A stretch of DNA of 64,000 nt from positions 186,001 through 250,000 of the forward strand of contig CANNZV010000123.1 of the NCBI GenBank assembly GCA_947561585.1. Direction: 5' to 3'. Below, piece by piece: positions 25,740-37,959 of this stretch; position 1 is the stretch's first letter, and each line of letters begins with the position of its first letter. The notes under the pieces were generated by a model. That model was given only the letters and a program-made list of their open reading frames with translations. It made no database searches and had not been told where the DNA came from. The DNA comes from Caprella mutica. Lineage: Eukaryota; Arthropoda; Malacostraca; Amphipoda; Caprellidae. The position numbers and the translations under genes were made by a program.

Positions 25740-26222
25740 CTGTTATTTGCAGAGCAGATGGCGTTACAGTCCTTCATGTCAATCATAACCGCATTCAAAT
25801 CAATCTCATCCGGGTCACTTTCCTTCTTCTTTTTCTTTCTGCTTCCCCGTGCCTCAGACCTGACAATCTGGTGACCGTTAACCAGTTCGATGACTTTTCC
25901 ACCAACCATGAACCACTTGTCATCTCCTCCTGACCAGAAACGAAGCCATCTTGCCGCCATCTGATCGTACCACGATGGCCGAAGATGATGGCTCCCTGGA
26001 AGACTTGCTTCCTCCTCATCATCTTCCTCTTCTTCGTCCCCCCATTCACTGGAGGAAGCACTGCTACTGGTGGTAGTGTCACTGGCTGAGACCGCCGTGG
26101 TGCCGTAGTCCGGGATTGCCAGCTTAACAGAATTTCGTCTGTTCGTGTGGAAATTAGAGGAGCTCTCGCTCAGATAGTCCAGCGGAACCTCCAGTTTCGA
26201 GAGGTTCCTGCGCGTCGCAGCA
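25740..26222 (-). CDS. Internal coding exon of an unrecognised protein-coding gene
   Basis: This is the only segment that looks clearly coding. It is far richer in G+C than its surroundings and keeps one long non-repetitive frame of about 160 codons. The minus-strand end reads AACAG|GTAAAT, a good splice donor that splits an AG|N codon (two bases left over). The frame is closed upstream by TGA at 26230-26228 and has no suitable ATG, so it enters by splicing. Two acceptors lie four bases apart (GAG|TGAG|T), giving exon starts at 26226 or 26222. The peptide has, in order: a basic Ser-rich start with a possible kinase site (RRNSV), a Ser/Thr-rich stretch, an acidic run (EWGDEEEEDDEEE), a Trp-rich segment (SWYDQMAARWLRFWSG), DKWFMVGGKVIELVNGHQIV, then a lysine run (RKKKKKE) and DPDEIDLNAVMIDMKD. 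No membrane span or catalytic motif is visible. I do not recognise the family. The make-up suggests the intracellular N-terminal part of a larger signalling or membrane protein, which is inference only. Confidence 0.8.
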
Positions 26223-26226
26223 CTCA

Positions 26227-27414
26227 CTCAAAGTTGAAATACACATTGACATTTAAATGATATCTAGAGACGAAGATATACGAATTATTCACAATGTACT
26301 TTCGGATTAATCTTAAGAATAAATTACTTCAAAAATGAAATTTCAAACATAAATACAACCTGAATTCATGCAATAATTTCCCTTACTTAAACACAATCAC
26401 TTTTTCTTAATTAATCAAGTACAAACAATGAGCACTGATGTTCATTTGAAATCAGAGGGTCTCATGTACTTGTGCATTGTGACCAACACTTTCATAAGAC
26501 TGAGCCACACTTTTTCTAACTATTCCAATATCACCTTCACTAAAACCCTCACCACTCTTTTCCAAGATCAAGAGACACATTTAATGCGCAGCCTCTCTCC
26601 TATCCCGATAGTTAGCGCCTCAATTAGATCGTAAAAGACGTGCATGCGAGAGTGTGACAGAAGCTGTTACCCACACAGACCCATTGGCTAAACTGGGCAG
26701 CAGAACTCGGGCTAACTTTCTTTACGTCTATTGGCATCAACTGTATGTGCTCTGAGTGCTGCCCTACATCTATGCACAATAGTACTCTCTATCTACATCC
26801 ATGTGCAATAGTACTCGCAATGCATCTAATAGTTCTCCCTATTCACTAGTATAAGTAACCATAAAAATATATGTTACAACCTTAAATTACCCAGTAATAT
26901 CTTATACTTAAAACTTAGTCAAACTCTTTATTGATGGCAACATTTTAAACTTTTCCCCAATATATGAGGATAAAGCCTTTTAGAAGTATGAATACCCTTC
27001 ATATATCTAAACACAACAATAAGCTCTCCCATTCATACTTCAGACCATTCTATACCCATGCGCTATAAGTTATTTCTCTTCGTATATTTATGCCCTATTG
27101 TACAGTAGCTCCTTAGCATCAAAACATACACACCACTTTATTACTAACAATAACAGCTGCAAATTCTTTGCCGCATTACTAATTTCTAATAGAGAAGATT
27201 GAACTTTAGATTCTGAACTAATTCTAATTATTTTGGCATGTTTCTAAATCAATACATAAATACACCACACACTTATCTATTGATTATTTGCAATTATATT
27301 TAGTTAATATCTGCAGCAATGCATCTGTTTCTGTTTTTTCCAAAGCACTGCATTTAACCACTGCATGAAGACACTGTCTAGACTTCAGGCACCACAGATT
27401 CTTTCACGAGAGAC
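26227..27414. other. Intron-like DNA upstream of the coding exon
   Basis: Would be intronic on the minus strand. A 68-codon plus frame (26428) lies opposite; no domain. Text at 26760-26850 repeats CAATAGTACTC with ATCTAC/ATCTAT. Confidence 0.45.
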
Positions 27415-27531
27415 CTCCAGGACACAACTCTCTGGTCTCCGTATCTTTCGGATTCAGCCGCTGAACATGTACTGACTCCATATTCCGAACAGAGCTTCGG
27501 GTGCTTTCTTGTCCAGAAGTAGTGCCAAATC
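27415..27531 (-). other. Candidate 117-nt cassette exon
   Basis: On the minus strand a pyrimidine-rich tract runs into CCTTAG|GA, a good acceptor, followed by about 120 bp of near-balanced base composition in AT-rich DNA. A GGAG|GTCTCT donor would give 117 nt, a multiple of three, so it could be included or skipped between the two neighbouring candidate exons without breaking their frame. In the frame set by the 41862 exon it reads IWHYFWTRKHPKLCSEYGVS and stays open past the donor to a stop at about 27384. The donor is weak (GTCTCT) and other frames are also open for 25-43 codons, so this may be only a GC-richer pocket. Confidence 0.2.
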
Positions 27532-28225
27532 CTAAGGAAATGAGGGCTTCCAATGATATACGATACGAATGTGTTGGCTATGGATCATCTTAGTCATTGC
27601 CATCCTTATTGAACAAAATGGAGAACTCTGTTGGTCTCTTGTATGTACTCTATAGCATATAAACATATTTAATTGAAAATAATTATACAATATATAACGA
27701 AAATTGATTTTACGATATATCACTAATTTCCATCTAAACATCTTGGATGTTAAAATAAAATTATGAATTTTAAGTTGAAAGTTGAGTATTATTTTATAAA
27801 ATAGAGTATGCTGTTAAAGATCTAATCTCTGGTTTTATAATGATTATACAGAATATAGGCAAACAAACGGAGCAAAACACCCAGACTGTGAGGAGGCGAT
27901 TTCAGAGGTTGAAAAGAAGATTTTACATCTCCGAGTGATTCTCTCGAATTTACGATGATATCAGGGGGAGTTGACATGAAAATCTGAGATGTTAGGCACC
28001 ATAGAAACTATCATTGCGTCGCCATGTCATTCATTGCAAAGAGAAATGTTTACTTGAATACAAGAAGAAAATAGAGTTTGAAATATTAGTGTCTTATTTC
28101 GAATAGATTTCAATACAGAACGTTCAGAGTGTTCAGGGCGGCCCAAGATACATGTAGAATACCCCCTGTACGAAAATGAATATTATTTAATGTATAAATG
28201 AATATAAGCATTTATAAACGAAAAT
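27532..28225. other. Spacer with a possible transposon end
   Basis: GGGCGGCCCAAGATACATGT followed by AGAATACCCCCTGTACG (about 28136-28175) resembles the CAGGGTGTTCTAC-type ends of arthropod repeats. No other boundary was found. Confidence 0.35.
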
Positions 28226-28715
28226 TATTTTGAAACTCCCAACATAAATGGCCGTTATGTGGTTTGTTGTATCCGCTAGTTTGTTTCACTGCACACCACA
28301 TTATTGTTTAATGACCTGACAGGGGGGTTAGAGGGGTCACATCCCCGATACACATGCATTAGAGTTTGTTAATATCCCCTTTAGATAAATTTGTCAACGA
28401 AACGTCTGTCGACAAAATGTCTTGTCCACAAAATGTCTTGTCGACAAAATGTCTTGTCGACAAAATGTCTTGTCGACAAAATGTCTTGTCGACAAAATGT
28501 CTTGTCGACAAAATGTCTTGTCGACAAAATGTCTTGTCGACAAAATGTCTTGTCGACAAAATGTCTTGTCGACAAAATGTATTGTCGACAAAATGTCTTG
28601 GCGCAAAATGTCTTGGCGCAAAATGACTTGGCGCAAAATGTCTTGTCGACAAAATGGCTTGTCGACAAAATATCTTGTCGACTGAATGTATGTCGACGAA
28701 AAGTCTGCTAACCAT
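28226..28715. mobile_element. Family H element carrying a tandem array
   Basis: Its left part, 28229-28400, matches 47930-48140: ATAAATGGCCGTTATGTGGT, ATCCGCTAGTTTG, TTTAATGACCTGACAGGGGG, GAATTTGTTAATATC-like text, then TTTGTCAACGAAACGTCTGT. In this copy the terminal GTCGACA motif has expanded into about 18 units of 16 bp (28402-28690). Confidence 0.75.
28402..28690. repeat. 16-bp GTCGAC tandem array
   Basis: About 18 units of GTCGACAAAATGTCTT; three units at about 28595-28640 are changed to TGGCGCAAAATG. Each unit holds a GTCGAC palindrome. Six frames are open, none coding. It sits inside a Family H element. Confidence 0.95.
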
Positions 28716-29472
28716 TAATTCATGTCAATCATTCTTAAGATTAAATTAAATTGCTATATTGTTTTTTAATGTTATTCACAGGAAATTTGCAAATAACAGT
28801 AATCTCACATCAACGGATATTATTCCTAACTGTCAGTTGATTTGTTTGTAAAGCACAAGAATAGCAGCAGAAATACTTATTTATATAAGATGAACTTATG
28901 ATATAATCATATGAAATGAGGAATAAAGAAAATATAACAATAACTTTGAATGAAGATAATGAATAAATACATACATATTATTATGAATAAGAACTGAATG
29001 GAAGATTTTACATAATATACTATTAATATCCCATATTTACAAATATCATAAATTATCGCAATTAATAAGTAATGGAAAAAACTTCGAAAAGTCTTGATAA
29101 TAAATTGACCAAGAAAAATTGAGAATTTTTTTTTCCGGAATATAGGAAAATGTGAACTTCAATTATATCTATTATGCAGTGAAATACGTTTAAAATAACA
29201 GATGAAGCGAAGAAGTGGACCATTTGTACCTATACGAATATATAACAGTAAATCAGTTTAACCACCCATTCACCGAACACTAACAGTAGGGGTTATAACT
29301 TACAGTAAAATTTTAAAATGGTACACTTTTCCCAATCGATTTGATAATTGGAATTTTGATTATTTCACATTTTTTCTTGGAAATTTAAGTATTTGATAAT
29401 AAACAAATGATAATTAATTTACGTATCATGAAAAAATTACAAGATCTAGTATTATAATTATGAACTAGAACT

Positions 29473-29843
29473 GGCACTCGTAGAGCGCATACCTTCACCG
29501 ACGCTACTTTTTCTGTTTAGTTTGATTTTTTTTCGTCGTGACCTTGACCATGACCTTTGACCCGATTGCTCAAAAAAAAAACGAATTAAATCTTTCCTGG
29601 ATAATGATCAATCGTCAATAATAAATTTCATGGAATTAGGTTGATTACTTTTTGAGCTATAAATGACCTTGACCTTTGACCCTATCGCTCCCAAATATTT
29701 TCAAATGATTCATGGATGATGACCAATCATCCCACCAAATTTCAGAGAGTTTGATTTAATACTTTTTGAGTTCTGAGAATGGTAATATTACTAATAAATG
29801 CCGATCAAAAAATAACATTCCACAATTTCGCGGAGGTAATTAC
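29473..29843. mobile_element. Family F dispersed repeat, copy 1
   Basis: Starts GGCACTCGTAGAGCGCATAC and ends CAATTTCGCGGAGGTAAT. It contains TGACCTTGACC and TGACCTTTGACCC twice, and CAAATTTCAGAGAGTTTGAT. The ends ACCTTCACCG and CGCGGAGGT are inverted relative to each other, as in a MITE. No coding capacity. Confidence 0.75.
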
Positions 29844-30224
29844 AACTTTTTATTAAAGTTGGAAAAACAGTTTTTCATTAATATCATACCATTAAATAAG
29901 ATCAAATTAAATCGGTAAACCACACAAAACATCCGATTTGAAATCATTGTCATATAATCACGAACAGAAAAAAATGAAATCGGAAAGTGTACCAAAAAAC
30001 AATACCAAAAAAAGTACCAAAGTACTGTCGCACAATCAGTACATTTGTTACTATACGTTGACAGCAAACAGTAGTGACTTTATTTACGTTCCTCTACAGT
30101 ATAAAGTGTATGTCTTATAAGAGATTCACTGAATTGAAGACTGCATCCCTTGGATATCATCCAACAACTAGAACAACTGGTCATTCTATTTAACGTGTGA
30201 GAAATATGGAGGAAAGTACTGCTA

Positions 30225-30578
30225 GGTACATCTATGTACATCTAAGTACATCCATGTAATTTCATGTACATCTAAGTACTCTAAATACTTCTATGTACAT
30301 CTAAGTACATCTCTAAGTACTTTTATGTACTTCTAAGTACATCTCTAAGTACTTTTATGTATATATCCAAGTACATCTCTAAGTACTTTTATGTATATCT
30401 AAGTACATCCAAGTAATTTTGTGTACATCTAAGTATTTCTATGTACATTCAAATACATCTAAGTACTTTTTAGTATTTCTAAGTACATCTAAGTACTTTT
30501 TAGTATTTCTAAGTACATCTAAGTTCATCTAAATACATCTGAGTACATCTAAGTACATATAAGTAGATCTAGGTACCA
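30225..30578. repeat. 10-bp irregular array
   Basis: Units of AAGTACATCT with ACTTTT, ACTTCT and ATTTCT variants and occasional indels. Confidence 0.9.
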
Positions 30579-30988
30579 CGATCATTTTTGAATAAGAATT
30601 ATTCCACATTCTTGATATATATTTTTTATTGTATTAATGTATCAAAATATGAGTAGTAAAATGTATCAATTGGGAGAAAACAATTGATACATTCGAATAT
30701 CCTAATGATATTTTATAACGTTTTAATTCGTATCTGGTTATAGAAACTTTTACTCTGTACCTACCTGAATTACAAATGCTATTTTAAATATTCCACTTAA
30801 TTAGTGTGCCTGTAAGTAATCAGGCCTCTTATTTCCAAAATTAGAACTGTTTCCTCTGACAAAACAAATCAAAAGGTAAAAAAGGAGATAGAAGAACTGA
30901 AAAAGAAGACAAAAGGGAAAAGAAATTGATGAAGAAGGAAACAAAGAAAATGTATTAAACAAGGGAAAAATATGAATGATCAAGAAAG

Positions 30989-31140
30989 AAGTAAAACAAG
31001 GAAAAAAATCAATAGAGAACTTAAACAAGGAAAAATAATCAATAAAGAAGTTAAACAAGGAAAAATATAAATAATCAATAAAGAAGTTAAACAAGGGAAA
31101 ATACAAATAATCAATAAAGAAGTTAAAAAAGGGAAAATAT
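30989..31140. repeat. About 36-bp tandem repeat
   Basis: Four units of AATCAATAAAGAAGTTAAAC + AAGGGAAAATA with shorter variants. Confidence 0.85.
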
Positions 31141-31739
31141 AACATGAAAAAGATCATAAAAATATATAAATTAAAAAACTTAGGGAGAAACCGAACACAT
31201 AAGTGACATTACTCTTGATTGGTGGTATCTTTTTCCGATGTACTGTCCTTGCGTCCCCTAGACCTGTGGTGAAGGGTAACCATTAATAAAAAGAAAATGA
31301 GAATTATTACTCTAAAGAGCTTTTTTGATCTTAACTAATAAACAAATCTTGTAAATAGGATTAATAAAGAAAAAAGTCTCTTGAATTTGTTTAAGAATCT
31401 ATTCTTGTAGTCATTGAATAAGTTATATAATCCAGGTAACAATGTGACAATATTATCACATTGTTACCAACTATTCTAAAAATATTGTGAAGATTTGATA
31501 TTTTTTAATAATATTTTTTATCCTCAAGAAACATTGCTATTCATTGAACTTAAAATAAGTTTAAAGATTTAAATACAAAAAATGTTACCTCACAGATTTT
31601 GCATTATAATTAAAAGTGTTGAAGATTTGCTTATTTCAGTAATGTTGTAAAAAAAATTAAAAAGTTTCAGTTGTATAATAATTAATAACTAGGTTGTAAT
31701 TCAAGGGAAGCGTTTTTAATCGAGAATGTAACCTGGTTA

Positions 31740-31957
31740 GGGTAAGTTACGAATTATCGGTCGGTACTACATTTTCGGTCATACATATAAGAAAAAAACA
31801 ATATAAAAATTATTATTATTACACAGTGCTATCTAATACTTCTGCAAACCCGTGTTTGCAGAAGTATTAGATAGCACTGTGTAATAATAATAATTTTCAT
31901 ATTGTTTTTTCTTCTATGACCGAAAATGTAGTACCGACCGATAATTCGTAACTTACC
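31740..31957. mobile_element. Family A foldback MITE with the GTGCTATCTAATACTTC core
   Basis: Ends GGGTAAGTTACGAATTATCG and CGATAATTCGTAACTTACC. The centre is a perfect palindrome around GCAAACCCGTGTTTGC with arms ACAGTGCTATCTAATACTTC, a different core from the GGTATCCATGATACC type. The same core recurs at 62179-62380. The stem is about 100 bp, nearly perfect. Confidence 0.9.
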
Positions 31958-32029
31958 GCATCTCATCTTGTTCGATAAGATGCGAGTCATTCTACACGAG
32001 TCTGTCTGCCTCTCGCTAAGTTTTCTTCA

Positions 32030-32440
32030 TTGAAATCTGAGGGAGAATATGAAGCAACAAACGTTCTGCCTCTGACTCAGTCTGACACTGAATTGCTATC
32101 TCCACTATCACCAGAGATAAGTCCTACCCATCTCTCAGCCCCAATGCGCATGTCTCTGACTGCCTTCACTGTATTCAAACACCTACCTCTCATTTAGTAG
32201 AGATAAAAGGTGTAGGAGATTGTCTTGATAGGGATATTAGTGAGATAAGCTATCTGAGAGTGATGATGTGCCTATCTAAAGTACGCAGCCAATAGCATGA
32301 GAGGCTGGCTCTGACGTCATCACAGACAGGTGAGGGTATCTAAGAGAGGATGGCTTTAACTCTCTCTCTCTTGCCCTCAGTCTGTGAATGAGAGTCATGA
32401 GGGAAGGTAGAAGCTTACCCTCTCTACACTCTCTGAGAGA
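32030..32440. promoter_or_regulatory. GC-richer pocket with CCAAT and a palindromic CRE
   Basis: In AT-rich DNA this 400-bp segment has balanced composition and holds GCCAAT (about 32288), TGACGTCA (32312-32319), a GACAG|GTGAGG donor-like site and several GATAA words. This could be a cis-regulatory or promoter region, but no adjoining gene is seen. Confidence 0.2.
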
Positions 32441-32589
32441 TTAACACCACTAATATATTAAAACCTCTATTTTAAAGATACACTGTCAGAATACTATTAG
32501 GAATAAATTATCATAGTGATATGAATACCTTATGATAATATATTTTATAATATAATAATATATATTATTATATAATATAATATTATAAA

Positions 32590-32945
32590 ATAATATATCT
32601 TATATCACTATCATTGTGATATAATGTACCTTATATCGCTATGTATTGTAACATAATATATGTTATGTTATTTAACGTATACCTATTGTATGTATTGTAT
32701 ACAACACAACGCATTATGACAATTAACATATCTTATACATATTGTAATATAATATTCTTTATATCTATTGTGAGATTTAACATATCTTATATCTATACTG
32801 TAGTGATATTCAACATATCTTACATCTATAGTGATATATTGTATATTATTCTATTATGTTATTCAACATATCTTATATATCTATGAAGATATTTAACAAA
32901 TCTTATATTTATTGTGAAAAATAATATCATATATATATTGTGATA
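32590..32945. repeat. Degenerate AT-rich tandem repeat
   Basis: Repeated phrases CATATCTTATATCTATTGTG and GATATTTAAC at about 30-60 bp spacing; an old, diverged array. Confidence 0.7.
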
Positions 32946-33226
32946 TAACAACTCACTGGATAAATTATCGAAAATTATAACATCTACAAAACATATTGAA
33001 GTTTATTTTTATTTTTATTATCATTTAATACCTATATGAGTTTCATCAGAAAATAATGTTGTGAAATTAATTAAACAATTTGACATTGTATGAAAATATA
33101 ACTAGGTTTGTACGATATATCAGAAAAACATCAGTTGATTATTTAGCTCGTTATAAATGCTGTGGAATCTAATATATAAATATATAAAAAATGTCTCTAG
33201 CAACATACCCTGCAAACAATTCCATG

Positions 33227-33690
33227 TGTATACCCTGTGGTATTTATTCATTTAAAACATGTGTATAACATGTGGCACTTACTCATTTAAAACATGTGTA
33301 TACCATGTGGCACTTACTCATTTAAAACATGTGTATACCTTGTGGCACTTACTCATTTAAAACATGTGTATACCATGTGGCACTTATTCATTTAAAACAT
33401 GTGTATACCATGTGGCACTTACTCATTTAAAACATGTGTATACCTTGTGGCACTTACTCATTTAAAACATGTGTATACCAAGTGGCACTTACTCATTTAT
33501 AACATGTGTATAACATGTGGCACTTATTCATTTATAACATGTGTATAACATGTGGCACTTACTCATTTAAAACATGTGTATACCAAGTGGCACTTACTCA
33601 TTTAAAACATGTGTATACCAAGTGGCACTTACTCATTTAAAACATGTGTATACCATGTGGCACTTACTCATTTATAACATGTGAATACTG
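33227..33690. repeat. 35-bp tandem array
   Basis: About 13 units of ACATGTGTATACCATGTGGC + ACTTACTCATTTAAA, with ACCTTG, ACCAAG and AACATG variants recurring in groups. Confidence 0.95.
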
Positions 33691-34055
33691 TGTATACTTT
33701 TTGAAAATGGATACCGTATGTATTACATGTGGTTAACCTCTTTTTATAATTATGTTACTTGACTGCTGCTTTGAATGTGTTAAATTATATATGATAAATA
33801 ACTGCTATATGTATGGTAATGGACATTTGGATATGATATGGTATATATACATGTATATATGGTACCATATTTCTATTTGATATTGTTTTTATGAAATGGT
33901 TTTAAAATGGAATTACAACATGCTCAAATGTGTTATTATGATTATTAAAATGAATAACAAATTTATACTTTTTTGTCACATTATAACAATTAAACCACAT
34001 GGTTTAATTGCATGAATATATAAAATTCTAAAATAAAATATATAGTGAACAGCCT

Positions 34056-35610
34056 ATAGAAATTGTAGAATACACTGCATGATGTAGAATTAGTACATAA
34101 CAAGGTATGACTGAAATGGTTATTGTAGAATACACTGCATGATGTAGAATTAGTACATAACAAGGTATGACTGAAATGGTTATTGTAGAATACACTGCAT
34201 GATGTAGAATTAGTACATAACAAGGTATGACTGAAGTGGTTATTGTAGAATACACTGCATGATGTAAAATTAGTACATAACAAGGTATGACTGAAATGGT
34301 TATTGTAAAATACACTGCATGATGTAGAATTAGTACATAACAAGGTATGACTGAAATGGTTATTGTAGAATACACTGCATGATGTAGAATTAGTACATAA
34401 CAAGGTATGACTGAAATGGTTATTGTAGAATACACTGCATGATGTAGAATTAGTACATAACAAGGTATGACTGAAGTGGTTATTGTAGAATACACTGCAT
34501 GATGTAAAATTAGTACATAACAAGGTATGACTGAAATGGTTATTGTAAAATACACTGCATGATGTAGAATTAGTACATAACAAGGTATGACTGAAATGGT
34601 TATTGTAGAATACACTGCATAATGTAGAATTAGTACATAACAAGGTATGACTGGAATGGTTATTGTAGAATACACTGCATGATGTAGAATTAGTACATAA
34701 CAAGGTATGACTGAAATGGTTATTGTAAAATACACTGCATGATGTAGAATTAGTACATAACAAGGTATGACTGAAATGGTTATTGTAGAATACACTGCAT
34801 GATGTAGAATTAGTACATAACAAGGTATGACTGAAATGGTTATTGTAGAATACACTGCATGATGTAGAATTAGTACATAACAAGGTATGACTGAAGTGGT
34901 TATTGTAGAATACACTGCATGATGTAAAATTAGTACATAACAAGGTATGACTGAAATGGTTATTGTAAAATACACTGCATGATGTAGAATTAGTACATAA
35001 CAAGGTATGACTGAAATGGTTATTGTAGAATACACTGCATGATGTAGAATTAGTGTAGAACAAGGTATGACTGGAATGGTTATTGTAGAATACACTGCAT
35101 GATGTAGAATTAGTACATAACAAGGTATGACTGAAATGGTTATTGTAGAATACACTGCATGATGTAGAATTAGTACATAACAAGGTATGACTGAAATGGT
35201 TATTGTAGAATACACTGCATGATGTAGAATTAGTACATAACAAGGTATGACTGAAATGGTTATTGTAGAATACACTGCATGATGTAGAATTAGTACATAA
35301 CAAGGTATGACTGATATGGTTATTGTAGAATACACTGCATGATGTAGAATTAGTACATAACAAGGTATGACTGAAATGGTTATTGTAGAATACACTGCAT
35401 GATGTAGAATTAGTACATAACAAGGTATGACTGGAATGGTTATTGTAGAATACACTGCATGATGTAGAATTAGTGTAGAACAGGGTATGGCTGAAATAGT
35501 TATTGTAGAATACACTGCATGATGTAGAATTAGTGTAGAACAGGGTATGGCTGAAATAGTTATTGTAGAATACACTGCATGATGTAGAATTAGTGTAGAA
35601 CAGGGTATGG
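34056..35610. repeat. 60-bp satellite-like array with higher-order structure
   Basis: About 26 units of exactly 60 bp, containing TTATTGTAGAATACACTGCA, GATGTAGAATTAGTACATAA and CAAGGTATGACTGAAATGG. Diagnostic variants (GAAGTGG, GATGTAAAAT, TTGTAAAAT, GGAATGG) recur at 240 bp (four units) and 420 bp (seven units). The last three units (35461-35610) share GTGTAGAACAGGGTATGGCT and are a distinct subtype at the edge. Minus-strand frames of 564 and 544 codons arise because 60 is divisible by three and no stop falls in those frames; I do not regard them as genes. Confidence 0.97.
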
Positions 35611-35765
35611 CTGAATGTTTCATTGGCAGAGAAGTGCCCAATAACGGTACAGCAGAGTTCACCTGCCAAGAAATTACAACCCAATCTACCCGATTTGCGG
35701 CAACAACCGAGAAAAAAAAATTGCAGCGATGTTTACGGAGGGAAACAGATGAAGAATTAGTGCTT

Positions 35766-35915
35766 GGGTCAGTAACGAGTTATTGGGTATTTCTACATTT
35801 TCGATCATATGAGATGCATACACATAATAATTATTAAGATAAATAATATATAATTTATATGCTTATAATTATCTCATCGAAAATGTTAAACTGTCCAATA
35901 ACTTGTATCTCACCC
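35766..35915. mobile_element. Family A foldback MITE, diverged
   Basis: Left GGGTCAGTAACGAGTTATTG, right CCAATAACTTGTATCTCACCC followed by TA. It lies about 150 bp from the end of the 60-bp satellite. Confidence 0.65.
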
Positions 35916-36112
35916 TAATATCCATATTTTGTACAAAATAAAACAAATTATATTTAACTTGCACAAAATCAATTGCGATATTTGCTGCATATTTTACACA
36001 ATTTATTAATGTCTAAATAATCTTGGTATAATAATTAATTACAACTATGTTGTATTTACAGTATAATACATATAGAAAAATTCTCACTTTCATATGAACT
36101 GCTAAACTTTCA

Positions 36113-36328
36113 GGGTTAAGTTATGAATAATCGGTCAGTTTCACTTGTTCGATCATTTGAAAATACGACGATAGAATAAATATTGTTTATTTTATTATTT
36201 TTAATGGTATTCATAATATTATGGGTATCATGGATACCAATTTAAATAAAAATTAAATATTGATAGTTTAATTATTTTTTGCTTATATGACCGAAGATGT
36301 GAACCGACCGATAATTCATAACTTACAC
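36113..36328. mobile_element. Family A foldback MITE, complete
   Basis: Left GGGTTAAGTTATGAATAATC, right ACCGATAATTCATAACTTAC. The core is TGGTATTCATAATATTATGG with GGTATCATGGATACCAATT. Confidence 0.8.
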
Positions 36329-37024
36329 TACTGCAAAATAACCACCAACATTTTTTCCAAAGAGAATGCGTTGTGTATGAATGTGTGCAGAGTGTGTGAT
36401 GTAGTGTGTAGCCTTCTAGTATTCGCGAGTGTGTACTTGTGTTCAGTATGTTCTGTACACACTCATTGTGAACGTCAGGAGCTGTGTGTTTTTTTGTGTT
36501 TTTCTTGCAATGTTACAAATGCGTCACAGTACAGTGCACAAAATTCACTGCACTTTATTCAGTGCAATAAAATAGCCCAGCGTACGTAACAACAGCTATA
36601 AAAACAATGAGACTCGTTAGAGACCTAACTGTCGGAAGAGAACTAATTTGAAAAGTGTTAATTGAATTATTCTATAATTATATACAACTTATTTATAATC
36701 TTTATAAGGTTTTGATATTCAATATATTTTTTAAACATTATAGTAATTAATTATTATTCTACTTGGTTAAAATTATAAACAATGAGAATTTAGTCACCAT
36801 GAACCGAATGTATAACGTAATTATATATTATAATGTAGTTTAAAATAGAAGATATAAAAACTATGGACAGAAAATAATCGATATATAATTTAAAATAGAT
36901 TATGTATACACTATTGTAAAAAAATATCGATTTATGTTTGAAACATAATATATGTACTATTGTAAAAAGAATAGGGATATATATTTTAAAATATAATGTG
37001 CTTGACATTTTCAATTATATTGGA

Positions 37025-37153
37025 AAAATTATATAATAATTATTTAACTTTCATTTTAATTGGTATCCATAATAAAAGTTAAATAAGAATTATTTAATAT
37101 GTTTTTTTGTATGATCTAATATGTGGAACAGTCCCATAACTTAAAACTTACCC
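37025..37153. mobile_element. Family A foldback MITE, left end lost
   Basis: Core TTAATTGGTATCCATAATA, right arm GATCTAATATGTGGAACAGT and ATAACTTAAAACTTACCC followed by TA. Confidence 0.65.
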
Positions 37154-37959
37154 TACCTAGATTAGTTACAACAAGCAGAATTACAATAAGATGGATTTTC
37201 TAACAATGATGTAATAAGCTTCAATACAGCTAAAGCTCCTCTACACTTTGAATTATAATTTCTCTAGAAATGCTTTAAATTTGTAGAGCTAAAGTTATAC
37301 AACATATCACAGTTAACAGAGAAGAAATTGGTCAAGTATTTGCTTCTTAATTATTTTTTTATGAAACTATTCACACTCAGCCGTCACTGTCCGACATTTC
37401 TGTTAGATTGAATAGATTCATCAGAAGAACAAGGAAGGGGTACGAACCTTATCTCGTGTTATCGTAGATTTAAAGGTAATTAGGTATATAGGTACACTCT
37501 TAGGTACCAATGTTTGTTGGTAATAGTATTTAGGTAACGAACGGTATAGGTAGCCATTTATGAAATGCCTAACAGTTTGTAATTGTTTTAAATTTTTCAC
37601 AGGCACTTTAGTCTTTATATCTTCGATTGAAATTCAGAAAGTGGAAGGAAAATCACAAAAAAAAACTTAAACTACATGTAATAAAAATACAGAACCGAAT
37701 TTGAAATGGTTAGCAGTTTTATAACCATGTAACCTCATATTTCAATTGAACAGAGAAATAGAATTTAGGACAGAGGGGCACTGATTCACATGACCTACCC
37801 TATGAACAGAAAGCAAAAGAAAACACACTTTGTTTCTAAATAGCAGATATTACAAATAAACACCAAGAGCAATGAGTGGTGAGTAACTCTACGATATTGA
37901 AAGAGACTATATACAGTGAGGGATTGTGTGAACCGATGCGCATGTGCATTGAACCTATG

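Noticed and set aside
33990..35684. 564- and 544-codon minus-strand open frames
   Set aside because: They lie wholly in the 60-bp array; the period is a multiple of three and composition follows the repeat. No start context, domain or splice signals.
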